Positions 7,052 through 15,583 of a stretch of DNA of 36,666 nt are shown one piece after another (the stretch's first letter is position 1; every line of letters begins with the position of its first letter). Under the pieces are notes generated by a model. It did no database searches and was not told the DNA's origin. It saw only the letters and a list, made by a program, of their open reading frames with translations. The stretch is from Oliverpabstia intestinalis (GTDB lineage Bacteria > Bacillota > Clostridia > Lachnospirales > Lachnospiraceae): the NCBI RefSeq assembly GCF_009696065.1, contig NZ_VUMS01000025.1:1-36666 (forward strand), in the 5' to 3' direction. A program made the position numbers and the translations under genes.

Positions 7052-9322
7052 ATGAAACAAGAATTGGATAATCTGGATCGACTGTTTGTCGAGCATTATA
7101 AGAGCATAAAAGCAAAAAAAGATGTCGTGGTTGCACCCTACGAGGGAAGCGACACGGGCGTACTGCGAATGGAATATGATATGGTCACGGAGCAGATCCA
7201 TATCCTGTTAAAATTTGATAAAGCAAATAAAATGTATAATTTCCGCAGTGAACGACAGTATCCTTCCATGGATCAGGAGGCTGCTTATCATTTTGCCATG
7301 GATATTGCTGAAAAATATGATGGATTTCGCTGCAATGCCTATGACAATACGGTAATTATACAGCATGTAGGTACTTTCCGGGATATGGAAGAGACACAGG
7401 CGGCGGCATTACTGAAAAAGTCTATGGAGTCTTTTGAACGTATTGCAATGGAAAAACTGACCGAATTCGGAGACCTGTGCGGTATTACAGAACCAGAGGA
7501 TGCAGGAGAGATTATAGAACTTCCGCCTGATCATACGGAAGAAACCGAATACGATACCTATGAATTGTCAAAACCACCTGCAGATAGAGAAAGCGAAAAA
7601 CCGTATTCTACCAAAATGGCAGAGCTGTTATTTACTTATGAAACCGAACATCAGGACATTAAACATATCAATCCGGAAGCAGAAGTTGAAAAATCGAAAG
7701 AACAGAAAGAAAGCGTGTCCACCGGGCAGACAGTTATGAAGTCGTATCTGTTATCACATATCCAGAAAAAAGGAGGAAAAAAGTATCACTCGGAAGACGG
7801 CTCCTGCATATCTGCCAGATATTGTGAGGAGGGTATCCGATACTTTATATCCTATGTAGAGCAGGAACAGATACTGGAAATACGGGTTTCGCAAAAATAT
7901 GACAAAGATATTACGGAAATAACAAAAGAGAACCCATTCCATTCCACGGTAAATTTAAAGCACGGGAATGTATTGATCTTACAGCGAACCATTGCTTCCT
8001 GTACCCCGGATATGTTTGAAAAATCTCTCCTTAGTATGAGAGAGGAAATTGACCGGTTTACCCAAATCCTGGAAAGCCAGTTACCGGAATCCGAAGCATT
8101 TACCACTGATCGTGCTGGCCTGACGGAATCTGGGAAAAATGAACATCTTGAGGGAAGTTTACAGAAAGACCAGGAAGATAAGTACCAGCAATGGGAAAAT
8201 ATTTTAAAAGAAAAAGAAATTTTCCTGGACAATCAGAAAAACGAGGTATTGTCCAGTCTGGAAGAACTGCATCAAAAAAGTACCCTGCTGTATGAAAAAG
8301 AAGCAGGATTACAGGAAGAGCAGGAAAAAATAAATGCATTATCATTTACACAGAACCAGAAAGAAACACAATTGCAGGAAAAGGAAATCCTGCTAAAGCA
8401 AAAAGAGGAAGTTTTAAACCATAAAGATGATGTACTGGTCAAAAAATCTCAGGAACTGCTGCAAAAAGAGAAAAATCTAAACGCACAGGAGGAAGATCTG
8501 CAAAAGAGGCAGGAACAGTCTCAGATGCAGCAGCGACAGTTGAAAGAGGATGAAGCGGAATTTTACAAACAGCGAAAATCCGGGGAAGAGACACTTCAGA
8601 GGATGCAGATCCAGGTTTCTTCTTTAACAAATCAGATACGGCTGCTGAAGCAGCAAAAGAATGATATCGATGAAATTCTGCTGGCTAAGAACCAGGAACT
8701 GCACGGGACTGTACCAACAGATCCGCATACAAAAGAAAAATATGAGTCACAAATCCGGGAATATTATACAGCATTAAAACAGGCAAAAATAGAGATCGAC
8801 CGACTGGAGCAGGAAAATCTGACATTAAGAAGAGAAGAAAACACTTCCCGGAATGGATCAAATGATCAGCGCGTGCAAGAGCTACTGGAGGAATTATCGG
8901 ATGCAAAAGAAGAAATTGAGCGTTTGAAAACAGCTTCTACATACCAGCCATCCGATCAAAACCAGATGATGCCTGAAACTGATGCAGAGCAATTTCTGGA
9001 ATTTTTACAGATCCAAAAGGGAGCACAGCCGGAAATGCTGGAAAAACGCCATGCAGACGATGGCGTTTTGATCGAAATCCGCGGTGCTGTCCCAATCATT
9101 GTATCGTTTAAATCCGGAATCAATTTTGTAGAATGTACACTTACGAAGCGATGCAATCCAATGGTAATGAAAAAAATCAATAAATATAATGAGCAGAAAA
9201 GAAAATCTGTGATTTTTACCACACCAGGGGAAATCATATGCAGGACTATGTTTCTTTCGGCCACTGCCGATGAAATCTATGGCATGATGGAAGAAATCGT
9301 AAATGCACTGGAAGAACTATGA
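7052..9322 (+). CDS. Large coiled-coil protein with globular segments at both ends
   Basis: I do not recognise this protein of about 756 residues. It has an N-terminal globular part of about 150 residues and a second one of about 120 residues starting near MKSYLLSHI. A Glu/Gln/Lys-rich heptad region of roughly 280 residues follows and is surely coiled coil. A last globular part of about 110 residues ends in EEIVNALEEL. The three globular parts each mix short strands with a long closing helix. They recall small chaperone-like (YbjN/CesT-type) folds, but that is only an impression. The start is uncertain: ATG 7052 has a weak ribosome site, and the in-frame ATG 7010 has none but follows leader copy d. 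The next gene's ribosome site overlaps its stop, so the next two genes are probably co-transcribed. Confidence 0.65.
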   Translation: MKQELDNLDRLFVEHYKSIKAKKDVVVAPYEGSDTGVLRMEYDMVTEQIHILLKFDKANKMYNFRSERQYPSMDQEAAYHFAMDIAEKYDGFRCNAYDNTVIIQHVGTFRDMEETQAAALLKKSMESFERIAMEKLTEFGDLCGITEPEDAGEIIELPPDHTEETEYDTYELSKPPADRESEKPYSTKMAELLFTYETEHQDIKHINPEAEVEKSKEQKESVSTGQTVMKSYLLSHIQKKGGKKYHSEDGSCISARYCEEGIRYFISYVEQEQILEIRVSQKYDKDITEITKENPFHSTVNLKHGNVLILQRTIASCTPDMFEKSLLSMREEIDRFTQILESQLPESEAFTTDRAGLTESGKNEHLEGSLQKDQEDKYQQWENILKEKEIFLDNQKNEVLSSLEELHQKSTLLYEKEAGLQEEQEKINALSFTQNQKETQLQEKEILLKQKEEVLNHKDDVLVKKSQELLQKEKNLNAQEEDLQKRQEQSQMQQRQLKEDEAEFYKQRKSGEETLQRMQIQVSSLTNQIRLLKQQKNDIDEILLAKNQELHGTVPTDPHTKEKYESQIREYYTALKQAKIEIDRLEQENLTLRREENTSRNGSNDQRVQELLEELSDAKEEIERLKTASTYQPSDQNQMMPETDAEQFLEFLQIQKGAQPEMLEKRHADDGVLIEIRGAVPIIVSFKSGINFVECTLTKRCNPMVMKKINKYNEQKRKSVIFTTPGEIICRTMFLSATADEIYGMMEEIVNALEEL

Positions 9323-9336
9323 GGGAGGATACGGAT

Positions 9337-9753
9337 ATGTTTGGTATTAGCAGGGAATATCTGAAGATCTTACTTCTTATTGCATGTGCGGTTTTTATAC
9401 TTACTGTTTTTTTGCTGTTTTTTGATATCTGGCGGGAAAATGTTGCATCAAAAAGAGATAAGACCTACATCTATTATTTTATGACTACACTGGAAGAAAC
9501 AAATAACCTTAAACAGACACTGGAAAAAGTGTTGGCATTATACAGCCCCAAAGCAAGAGAGTATCAGGCGGTAAAAAGGGCACTGGATTATCTGGAACAC
9601 TCCATTTATGGCGATTATGAAACAGCCGCCTGGATGATCGAAGAGGCATTATACAATAAGAAAATCCATGAAACACATCAACTTGCCATCCAGATATGCA
9701 TAAAGAAATTATCACAGGCTGCCCTTGAAGATAAGAACACTTTTGGGATATGA
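9337..9753 (+). CDS. Small single-pass membrane protein
   Basis: This 138-residue protein has one hydrophobic segment near its N-terminus (about residues 8-30, LKILLLIACAVFILTVFLLF) and a cytoplasmic, helical, charged remainder. The start at 9337 is chosen because GGGAGG lies nine bases before it. An in-frame ATG at 9319 overlaps the previous stop and lacks a site. I do not recognise the family. Its tight coupling to the coiled-coil gene suggests it anchors or assembles with that protein. Confidence 0.65.
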   Translation: MFGISREYLKILLLIACAVFILTVFLLFFDIWRENVASKRDKTYIYYFMTTLEETNNLKQTLEKVLALYSPKAREYQAVKRALDYLEHSIYGDYETAAWMIEEALYNKKIHETHQLAIQICIKKLSQAALEDKNTFGI

Positions 9754-9766
9754 AGGGAGAAAAATC

Positions 9767-11023
9767 ATGAAAAAAATAGTTCGATGGCTGATACTGGCCG
9801 GTGGCATCATCCTTCTGTTGTGCCTGGGTTTTATGATTTATAAATCCTGGACGGTAAAGGAGACGTTAAAAACATCCGTAGTTGCCATAACAGCACAAAA
9901 TCAAAAAACTTACACGCCAGGTCAGAAAATCCTTGCAGATGATTTTGAAGTGCTGGAAAAGCATGAAAACGAAAAATCCTTAAGACTTCATTCAAAAGAG
10001 TTCACCATTCAGCCGGATATGGCAGCGGAAACCGGCGATGTAACTTCCGTTACGATCACAAAAGTATCTGACCCATCTGTAACATGTACTGTAGATGTAA
10101 AAAATCAGAGAGTAGAAGTAGCTTCTTTTGATGTCGGATACCCAAATCTTACGGATGTGAAGGCCACCTTGTATTCCAATGGTGAACTTGCATTTACCGG
10201 ATCAGGGAATGTGAAGAATTTCGAGAAGAAAAAAATGCCCTGGACTACTTTTGAAGGCGCGAGAAACCATCCGATCGTCAGCGTGGTTTTTGAAGATGGT
10301 GTCATGCCGGTATCTATGGATTACTGGTTTACCGGGCAAAAAGAATTAAAGAATATTGATGTGATTCCTTCCTCTGTACAGAGCATGGAAGATACCTTTG
10401 CAGAGTGTACTGCACTGAAGACTGGGCCTGACTGGAGCAGATGTGAAAGTCTTACTAATTTAAAAGGAACATTGAGTAAAGATACATCCCTTACCTATGT
10501 TTATCCGATCCCTTCTGGCGTAACAGTGCTGGATGAGATTTGTAATGGCTGCACGAGCCTGGAAGCAGCACCGGATATGTCCGGGGCAGCAGGGGTCTTG
10601 TATATGCAAGCGTCCTTCGCAGGCTGTGTTTCGCTGTATGATGTATCCTTGCCAATAAATGTGCAAAACCTGTCGAATACGTTTTCCGGGTGTCTGAATC
10701 TGGAAACAGCACCGGAGATCCCGGCCACGGTAGTATCCATGAACAACACTTTTAAGAAATGTTCGGCTCTGAAGCACGCATCTAAAATCCCGTCCGGGGT
10801 CACAGATCTTTCCAATACCTATGCAGAATGTCCGAAGCTGTGTGGCACATTGGAAATCGATGCGAACCCAGAAAAATACAATGGATTTCTTTCCAAAGCC
10901 GTAGTTTCTGTATCCTTGAATCTGACAGGAGCTTCATCGGTATTGGATTTACTGGGACTGACAAAAGATGAAACAGCGGATATTACAGTGAATGGAAATA
11001 TCCCAACAAAAAATGGAGCCTGA
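9767..11023 (+). CDS. Membrane-anchored BspA-like leucine-rich repeat surface protein
   Basis: This 418-residue protein has a short basic N-terminus and one hydrophobic helix (about 5-27), then an extracellular part. A domain of about 100 residues with bacterial Ig-like wording (TYTPGQKILADDFEVL) is followed by repeats such as SMEDTFAECTALK, NLSNTFSGCLNLE, SMNNTFKKCSALK and DLSNTYAECPKLC. These are the BspA-type (LRR_5) repeat of about 23 residues. There is no LPXTG-type sorting signal, so the N-terminal helix is the anchor. The start at 9767 follows GAAGGGAG, 11 bases after the previous stop. Such proteins usually bind host or partner-cell surfaces; here it may contact the recipient cell. 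The repeat family is clear and the role is inferred. Confidence 0.75.
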   Translation: MKKIVRWLILAGGIILLLCLGFMIYKSWTVKETLKTSVVAITAQNQKTYTPGQKILADDFEVLEKHENEKSLRLHSKEFTIQPDMAAETGDVTSVTITKVSDPSVTCTVDVKNQRVEVASFDVGYPNLTDVKATLYSNGELAFTGSGNVKNFEKKKMPWTTFEGARNHPIVSVVFEDGVMPVSMDYWFTGQKELKNIDVIPSSVQSMEDTFAECTALKTGPDWSRCESLTNLKGTLSKDTSLTYVYPIPSGVTVLDEICNGCTSLEAAPDMSGAAGVLYMQASFAGCVSLYDVSLPINVQNLSNTFSGCLNLETAPEIPATVVSMNNTFKKCSALKHASKIPSGVTDLSNTYAECPKLCGTLEIDANPEKYNGFLSKAVVSVSLNLTGASSVLDLLGLTKDETADITVNGNIPTKNGA

Positions 11024-11035
11024 CAAGCTCCATTT
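11011..11035. terminator. Bidirectional terminator between convergent genes
   Basis: AAATGGAGC and GCTCCATTT form a perfect 9-bp stem around a 7-base loop, with T runs on both strands. It overlaps the end of the BspA-like gene and precedes the end of the minus-strand sigma-factor gene. Confidence 0.8.
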
Positions 11036-11059
11036 TTGCATCTATATAAACTTTCCGGT

Positions 11060-11989
11060 TTACTGGGTAGAATCGTGTGACAGAGTATCCAGAATCTGCT
11101 GTTCCATGATATCTGCTGATTCTTCCGGAAGCATCTGAATCTTCTTTTTCTTCACGCGATGTTTCTTTTCATAGTAATATCCGGAAAAGGATTCTTTCAT
11201 CTGATGCGTCCGTGTGATTTTTAGTTTCGCACGGTTCAATGTTTTTTTAATCTCGTCTACCGGATATCCGGTAATAGCGGCAATCTTTTTATAAGTCAGC
11301 TGTCTGCCATCCTCATCCACATGAAATACCCGTAATCTCAGTACCTCACGTTCCATATCATTCAGATACCGAAACGTGGATGCGAGAATTTGTGCTTCTT
11401 CTTTTTTTAAATAAAATGCTTCTGGTGACTGGTAAGAAGCTTCTAAAGAAAGCTCTACATCCTCCAGACTGCATTCTACTGAATTTTGTGTCTGAATCAG
11501 TGTTTTATGGATAGAATGTACGGAAATACCGGTCATGGCAGAGAGCTTATTTTCATTATACGGGATATTGTTTTGCGAACATATATTAATTGCTTTCCGT
11601 ATTTTTGCTGCAATCTTGGAATAGTATGGTGAAATATGTTCATACTGGTGTCCGAGCAGTTCATAACATCTTGCCTGAATGTACTTTGTAAAATAAGTAT
11701 TTGGCTTGCTTCGGAATGGATCGTAAGAAGCCATACGAATCATAACTTCTTCACAGCCTTCATGATACATATCTTCATAATCCACAGGCCGGACAGAAGC
11801 ATAATTGGATGAACAGGTGCGTACAATATCTTTTATATAATTTTCTAATAGATCCAGCATTTCGCCATATGCCAATGTACGATATCCGTTATGGTACAAC
11901 CACATAATATGCACACCATTATTTTTTGGATCAATCTTGTCTTGGGGTATTTCTTTTGGAAGGTTCCTAGCTTTTATATTATATGTCAT
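11060..11989 (-). CDS. Sigma-70 family RNA polymerase sigma factor carried by the element
   Basis: This protein of about 309 residues has the layout of an alternative sigma factor. A region 2-like segment reads DYEDMYHEGCEEVMIRM, then YDPFRSKPNTYFTKYIQARC (compare the FDP-RG-FSTYA pattern of sigma region 2.2-2.3). A region 3-like helix-turn-helix contains ENKLSAMTGISVHSIHKTL. Region 4 reads LNDMEREVLRLRVF through LTYKKIAAITGYPVDEIKKTLNRAKLKI, the promoter -35 reader. The C-terminus is very basic (KKHRVKKKK). The ATG at 11989 is preferred; a GTG at 11998 is possible. A 7-bp inverted repeat sits immediately upstream of the start. The family call is strong. Its target promoters are unknown, but the repeated leader motif across this window is an obvious candidate. 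Confidence 0.8.
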   Translation of the reverse strand: MTYNIKARNLPKEIPQDKIDPKNNGVHIMWLYHNGYRTLAYGEMLDLLENYIKDIVRTCSSNYASVRPVDYEDMYHEGCEEVMIRMASYDPFRSKPNTYFTKYIQARCYELLGHQYEHISPYYSKIAAKIRKAINICSQNNIPYNENKLSAMTGISVHSIHKTLIQTQNSVECSLEDVELSLEASYQSPEAFYLKKEEAQILASTFRYLNDMEREVLRLRVFHVDEDGRQLTYKKIAAITGYPVDEIKKTLNRAKLKITRTHQMKESFSGYYYEKKHRVKKKKIQMLPEESADIMEQQILDTLSHDSTQ

Positions 11990-11999
11990 CTTTCCCACT

Positions 12000-12019
12000 A
12001 ATACGTATTTTCACGTATT
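12000..12019 (-). promoter_or_regulatory. Inverted repeat just upstream of the sigma-factor gene
   Basis: AATACGT and ACGTATT form a perfect 7-bp dyad around six bases, ending about 10 bases before the likely start codon. It overlaps the ribosome-site region and could be an operator or a translation-blocking hairpin. Confidence 0.45.
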
Positions 12020-12028
12020 CCCTTTCTT

Positions 12029-12209
12029 TTGTCAGATCATTATCAGCTGTTCGTATGAAGCCCGATAACTTGGTAAATAACAACAATGAAAGATGGTACT
12101 TCATACGAACCATACAGACCACACCAAAAAAGCTATCATTACTCTTCAGGGATCTGAAGTTGGATGGAAACTGTATATTGTCAGATCATTACATGAAAAT
12201 ACATGTAAT
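12029..12209. repeat. Hairpin-dense noncoding segment with a 14-bp direct repeat
   Basis: No gene is credible here. TTGTCAGATCATTA occurs at 12029-12042 and 12178-12191. Between and beside the copies are a perfect 12-bp inverted repeat (GTTCGTATGAAG at 12049, CTTCATACGAAC at 12099), CTTCAG/CTGAAG at 12144-12159, and ATTACATG/CATGTAAT at 12188-12209. It lies between the sigma-factor gene and ssb. The layout would suit a transfer origin, a structured RNA or a regulator-binding region. Confidence 0.5.
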
Positions 12210-12211
12210 AG

Positions 12212-12235
12212 CTGAAGGTGCAAAAGCACCTTCAG
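12212..12235 (-). terminator. Hairpin downstream of ssb
   Basis: CTGAAGGTGC and GCACCTTCAG form a perfect 10-bp stem with an AAAA loop, 22 bases past the ssb stop. There is no long T run after it on the minus strand; a second hairpin (12188-12209) follows instead. Confidence 0.6.
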
Positions 12236-12257
12236 ACATTAGAATTTTGTTGCGTAA

Positions 12258-12749
12258 TCAGTTAAATGGAAGTTCTTCATCAATCGAATCCGGAACATCC
12301 ATAAATGCATCTGTTGGAGATGGGTCAGAAGGTTTCGATTTATTCCCATTCCGGTTGTTTGATCGTCCTGCAGGAGTAGATGTCCTGCCTTTATTTTGCG
12401 AAACAGAATCTCCGGTGTTTTCCGAAGCGGATTTGCTCTCGGCAAATTCCTGTTCTTCAACGACCACTTCCGTTGTATAAATCGTTTGTCCTTCGCGGTT
12501 TTTGTAGCTTCCTGTCTGGATGTGTCCGGTAATGGCAATTTTGAGTCCCTGGTGAAAGTATTTTTCGGCAAATTCTGCCTGTCTTCCGAAGCTGACGCAT
12601 GAGATAAAATCGGCGTTGATTTGATCTTCCCGTTTCATACGGCGATCAACAGCTAACGTAAAACGTGCGATTGCCAGAGTGTCCTGTCCGGTTGTATATC
12701 TCACTTCCGGATCTCTTGCCAGACGTCCCATTAAGATTACTTTGTTCAT
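12258..12749 (-). CDS. ssb: Single-stranded DNA-binding protein
   Basis: This 163-residue protein opens with MNKVILMGRLARDPEVRYT and continues with the OB-fold signatures FTLAVDRR and FISCVSFGRQAEFAEKYFHQG. A Gly/Ser/Asn-rich linker leads to an acidic tip, DSIDEELPFN, the usual docking peptide for partner proteins. It should coat single-stranded DNA during conjugative transfer or replication of the element. The start at 12749 follows GGGAGGAAC; an in-frame codon further upstream would add 13 residues that do not fit the family. It lies 38 bases after the OB/HD gene and is probably co-transcribed with it. Plasmid- and ICE-borne ssb genes are common. Confidence 0.93.
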   Translation of the reverse strand: MNKVILMGRLARDPEVRYTTGQDTLAIARFTLAVDRRMKREDQINADFISCVSFGRQAEFAEKYFHQGLKIAITGHIQTGSYKNREGQTIYTTEVVVEEQEFAESKSASENTGDSVSQNKGRTSTPAGRSNNRNGNKSKPSDPSPTDAFMDVPDSIDEELPFN

Positions 12750-12787
12750 GTGTTGTTCCTCCCATATTTTTGTTAAAATTCTTTCCA

Positions 12788-13744
12788 CTATCTGTTAAAC
12801 AAGATATTTCCTTTCATGGAACCGGTGAAAGGTCTGGATACACCAGGTTGGGCATCCTTTTTTGTCCTTTCAAAGGTTTCTCCCTGGCTGTCGATCATAT
12901 CCAGATGATGTAAGATAACAGCTTCCAGAAAGGCCGGCTGTACAGGTGATCCCCATTCCAGTTTTCCGTGATGTGACAGAATCATATGTTCCAGCTTTAA
13001 GATATCAACGGTAGGATCCAGTGCAAGTTTTTGCACGTAAGAATTGATAATCTCAATGCCGAGCACAATATGTCCTTTCAAATAGCCCTCATCTGTGAGA
13101 TCTGAAGATCCGAGATCATCGGTAAAAAGTTCATGCAGCTTCCCGATATCATGTAAATCAACTCCAGCCATCAAAAGATCTGCGTCACAGTCATACAAAG
13201 AAGAAACGTATGTTGCCATTTCATGCATGCGGCAGATGTGATAGAGTAATCCACCAGCCATGTTATGATGATTTCGTTTGGCCCCTCCCCAGAGGAGAAG
13301 CTTGTCGTGATGATCTTCAAAGATTGCACCCACCAGGGATGCATATGGTTCCCGGTATTGTTTGATGTCATTCAGAATATTGTCAAATATCTGTGCAGTA
13401 TCAATCGGAGCAGTCTTTGCAAACAGGGAAACCGGATACTGGTCACTGGAAGTGAACCCGTGGATGATGTAAGATGGCTGTCCATTGTACTCCTGAATTT
13501 CCAGCTTCAGGATAACAACACCTGGAATCTTTACCGGCACACGTGCATTGTTAAAGTCTTCCAGGCTGTAATTCCATCGTTTGGCATCAATATCTGTTTC
13601 TCCGTCTGTTAAGTAAAAGACCAGATAGTTACTTGGCGTATTTGATTTTGTCGTTTTTTCTTCAATTTTAGTGCAATACAAGACAAGTGTTTGTATTTTA
13701 CCACATTTAGGATCGAGATCTTTAATTTTTCGTATGTTATGCAT
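12788..13744 (-). CDS. YhaM/CBF1-like OB-fold plus HD-domain protein (putative 3'-5' exonuclease)
   Basis: This 318-residue protein matches the YhaM layout: an N-terminal nucleic-acid-binding OB-fold (about 10-110) and then an HD hydrolase domain. HD motifs visible are HHNMAGGLLYHICRM, DLHDIGKLHEL and LSHHGKLEWGSP, followed by LEAVILHHLDMID. YhaM of Bacillus is a 3'-5' exoribonuclease that also acts on DNA. Here it sits ahead of ssb, which suggests a role in element DNA or RNA turnover. The start at 13744 follows GGAGGAACGAA; leader copy e lies just upstream. A longer in-frame reading to 13867 would cross the leader and a terminator. Confidence 0.82.
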   Translation of the reverse strand: MHNIRKIKDLDPKCGKIQTLVLYCTKIEEKTTKSNTPSNYLVFYLTDGETDIDAKRWNYSLEDFNNARVPVKIPGVVILKLEIQEYNGQPSYIIHGFTSSDQYPVSLFAKTAPIDTAQIFDNILNDIKQYREPYASLVGAIFEDHHDKLLLWGGAKRNHHNMAGGLLYHICRMHEMATYVSSLYDCDADLLMAGVDLHDIGKLHELFTDDLGSSDLTDEGYLKGHIVLGIEIINSYVQKLALDPTVDILKLEHMILSHHGKLEWGSPVQPAFLEAVILHHLDMIDSQGETFERTKKDAQPGVSRPFTGSMKGNILFNR

Positions 13745-13767
13745 TTCGTTCCTCCATTTTATTCTTC

Positions 13768-13805
13768 CTCCATGATGTGAATATAGTTTCCAGTTGGAAT
13801 ATGGG
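13768..13805 (-). promoter_or_regulatory. Repeated leader motif, copy e (upstream of the OB/HD gene)
   Basis: On the minus strand: CCCATATT, TG in the fixed register, AAACTATATTCACA, then ATGGAGGAAG. It sits between the terminator of the preceding gene and the start at 13744, so the promoter must be in or next to it. Confidence 0.75.
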
Positions 13806-13828
13806 TGATAATAGGGGTAACAAAAGAA

Positions 13829-13858
13829 AAAAATCAGCCGTTTTGTAACGACTGATTT
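13829..13858 (-). terminator. Terminator after the DUF5688 gene
   Basis: On the minus strand AAATCAGTCGTT pairs with AACGGCTGATTT around a 4-base loop, followed by a T run. It is 32 bases past the stop. Confidence 0.8.
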
Positions 13859-13889
13859 TCTACACATGGAAAAATATTAAATTATGATG

Positions 13890-14786
13890 TTAAAGAAGCT
13901 GTAATCCGCTTTTGCGAGAGTAATAATACACAGAATCAGATAATATTTCATCTACAGGAAGTGATTCTTCGTTTACACTACAAACGATTTCTCTAAGTCC
14001 TTCCACATCTCTGCGCTCACTTGCTTTCAAAATCAGTACCTCATGAATGGAAGATGGCAGAATATACAGATCGTCATCCAATTCAGAACTAATATGTGCC
14101 AGTGTTTCTGGAAATGCATAGATGATACTTGCACCAAATAATTTTTTCTGAGTTGTTAATACGTAAAACTCCAAAGGCTTTTTTTCTGGCAAAGTAGAAA
14201 GAAGCTTTTTGGGAATAATATCCAGGATATTGACTAGCTGAGACATACCAAAAAAGTGTTCATAATTCTGAATTGCTTTTTGCCGCAGATAGTCCATATC
14301 CAGTTGCAGATAATCCATATGTGTCTGTCTGAGAAGATAGGAACTGTTATAACCATCTTCAGCTGGGAGTGCAATGCGAAAGATAACTGAAAGATCCATA
14401 AAATTGATATGCACATGATCCTTTAAAAAATCTGCATTTCGCTCATTTCCTACAAGCTGAATATATACGTGCTCATAAATATATTCTGCGGTTATCCAAT
14501 CGGAAAAATGCCTATTTTTGAAAAACTTCGTTTGGACTGTACATGCAAACTGTGCAAAGGTATAATTGAGATTTCCAGTATCCTTATAGAACTGATACAT
14601 GTCTTCCAGGTATACGACCGGCATAATTGACATTTCTTCATGAGAACTTTTAAAAGAAATTGCAGTTTTTGCTATATTCATCTTATATAATGGATACATT
14701 ATCATTTCCTTGTCTTTAAAAGACTCATCCAGAAATCTCTTGAAATCTTTCGTAACTGCTTCCTTAAATTCATTCATTGTCAACAT
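13890..14786 (-). CDS. DUF5688 family protein
   Basis: This 298-residue protein has the features I associate with DUF5688 of Lachnospiraceae: IMPVVYLEDMYQFYKDTGNL near residue 60, VYIQLVGNERNADFLKDHVH, then FMDLSVIFRIALP and MDYLRQKAIQNYEHFF. Members are common on clostridial mobile elements and have no established function. It is cytoplasmic by appearance, with no signal peptide or membrane helix. The start at 14786 follows AGGAGGAAAGAAA. Leader copy f, one of the best, is upstream and a clear terminator is downstream, so it is a one-gene unit. Confidence 0.72.
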   Translation of the reverse strand: MLTMNEFKEAVTKDFKRFLDESFKDKEMIMYPLYKMNIAKTAISFKSSHEEMSIMPVVYLEDMYQFYKDTGNLNYTFAQFACTVQTKFFKNRHFSDWITAEYIYEHVYIQLVGNERNADFLKDHVHINFMDLSVIFRIALPAEDGYNSSYLLRQTHMDYLQLDMDYLRQKAIQNYEHFFGMSQLVNILDIIPKKLLSTLPEKKPLEFYVLTTQKKLFGASIIYAFPETLAHISSELDDDLYILPSSIHEVLILKASERRDVEGLREIVCSVNEESLPVDEILSDSVYYYSRKSGLQLL

Positions 14787-14810
14787 TTTCTTTCCTCCTG
14801 TTTTGTGTTT

Positions 14811-14845
14811 CTCCATATTGTGAAAAGTTACATACAGAATATGGG
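14811..14845 (-). promoter_or_regulatory. Repeated leader motif, copy f (upstream of the DUF5688 gene)
   Basis: CCCATATT, TGTAAC in the fixed register, TTTTCACA and ATATGGAG. The arms CCATATT and AATATGG are a perfect 7-bp inverted repeat. An extended ribosome site, AGGAGGAAAGAAA, follows before the start at 14786. Confidence 0.78.
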
Positions 14846-14873
14846 TAAGCAGGCAGCAGAAAAAAGAGAAGTG

Positions 14874-15557
14874 TTATACTTTCCCGGTCATTCGGCACTG
14901 TTTTTTATAGTTTTTCTGAAACGAATAATAAATAAAATAGAAGTTATCCCGCTGATCCGGCGGCAGGACCTTGTGGAGCAGGGAGAGCGGATCCATTCCC
15001 AGCAAATTCATAAGCGTAAACAATCCATACTTTTTCATGAAGCGGACACCTTCCATAGAAGAAAAAAATTCGTACATTTCTTTTACAGAAGAGAACGGAT
15101 GATAATGTTCAATCGCATACTGCATACAGATACATAGTTTTGCAACGCCTTCTTCGCCAGTGGCATAATTCCTTGGAAATTGTATTTTTCCATCGAGAAT
15201 CTGTTTGTAGATATTGATCACGCTGCTTTTCACAGTAAAGGGAACGAGATCCGGATAAAGCAAATGAAGGACATACGAAAGATTTCGGTCTTTTTCCAGT
15301 TCAAAGGGAAAATTAATATGCTGAATCAGCACCTGCAGCTTCATCAATTCTACCGTCTGTGCATGAAACAGGCTACAGACCTGCCGTGGCGTCCAGTTTA
15401 ACAGTTCCTCGCAGGCGTAGCGGATGCATTCGACCACCAGATCCTGCGTGCATACACTGCTTTCAAAAAAGTATTGGGAAAAATCCGTCCGCTTTCCAAT
15501 TAGTAACTCTTCATATTCTTCAATAAAATTTGACAGTAACGACAAATTACAGTTCAT
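14874..15557 (-). CDS. Hypothetical protein (227 residues), family not recognised
   Basis: A 227-residue, mostly helical, Phe/Tyr/Leu-rich protein with no signal peptide and no obvious motif. The start at 15557 follows AGGAGGTACATGCT and gives MNCNLSLLSNF; a longer in-frame reading to 15695 would pass through leader copy g. It is divergent from the DUF3801-like gene, and the 114-base gap carries one CCATATT site facing each way. Function is unknown. Its position next to transfer genes suggests it belongs to the same module. Confidence 0.6.
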   Translation of the reverse strand: MNCNLSLLSNFIEEYEELLIGKRTDFSQYFFESSVCTQDLVVECIRYACEELLNWTPRQVCSLFHAQTVELMKLQVLIQHINFPFELEKDRNLSYVLHLLYPDLVPFTVKSSVINIYKQILDGKIQFPRNYATGEEGVAKLCICMQYAIEHYHPFSSVKEMYEFFSSMEGVRFMKKYGLFTLMNLLGMDPLSLLHKVLPPDQRDNFYFIYYSFQKNYKKQCRMTGKV

Positions 15558-15583
15558 AGCATGTACCTCCTGTGTTTTCCGGT

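Noticed and set aside
11983-12480. Plus-strand ORF of 165 codons across the hairpin region
   Set aside because: It runs antisense to ssb and through the repeat-rich segment; it has no ribosome site and the peptide resembles nothing.
12764-12777. Further leader copy before ssb (AATATGGGAGG on the minus strand)
   Set aside because: Only the right arm is similar, it doubles as the ssb ribosome site, and there is no CATATT or TG in register.
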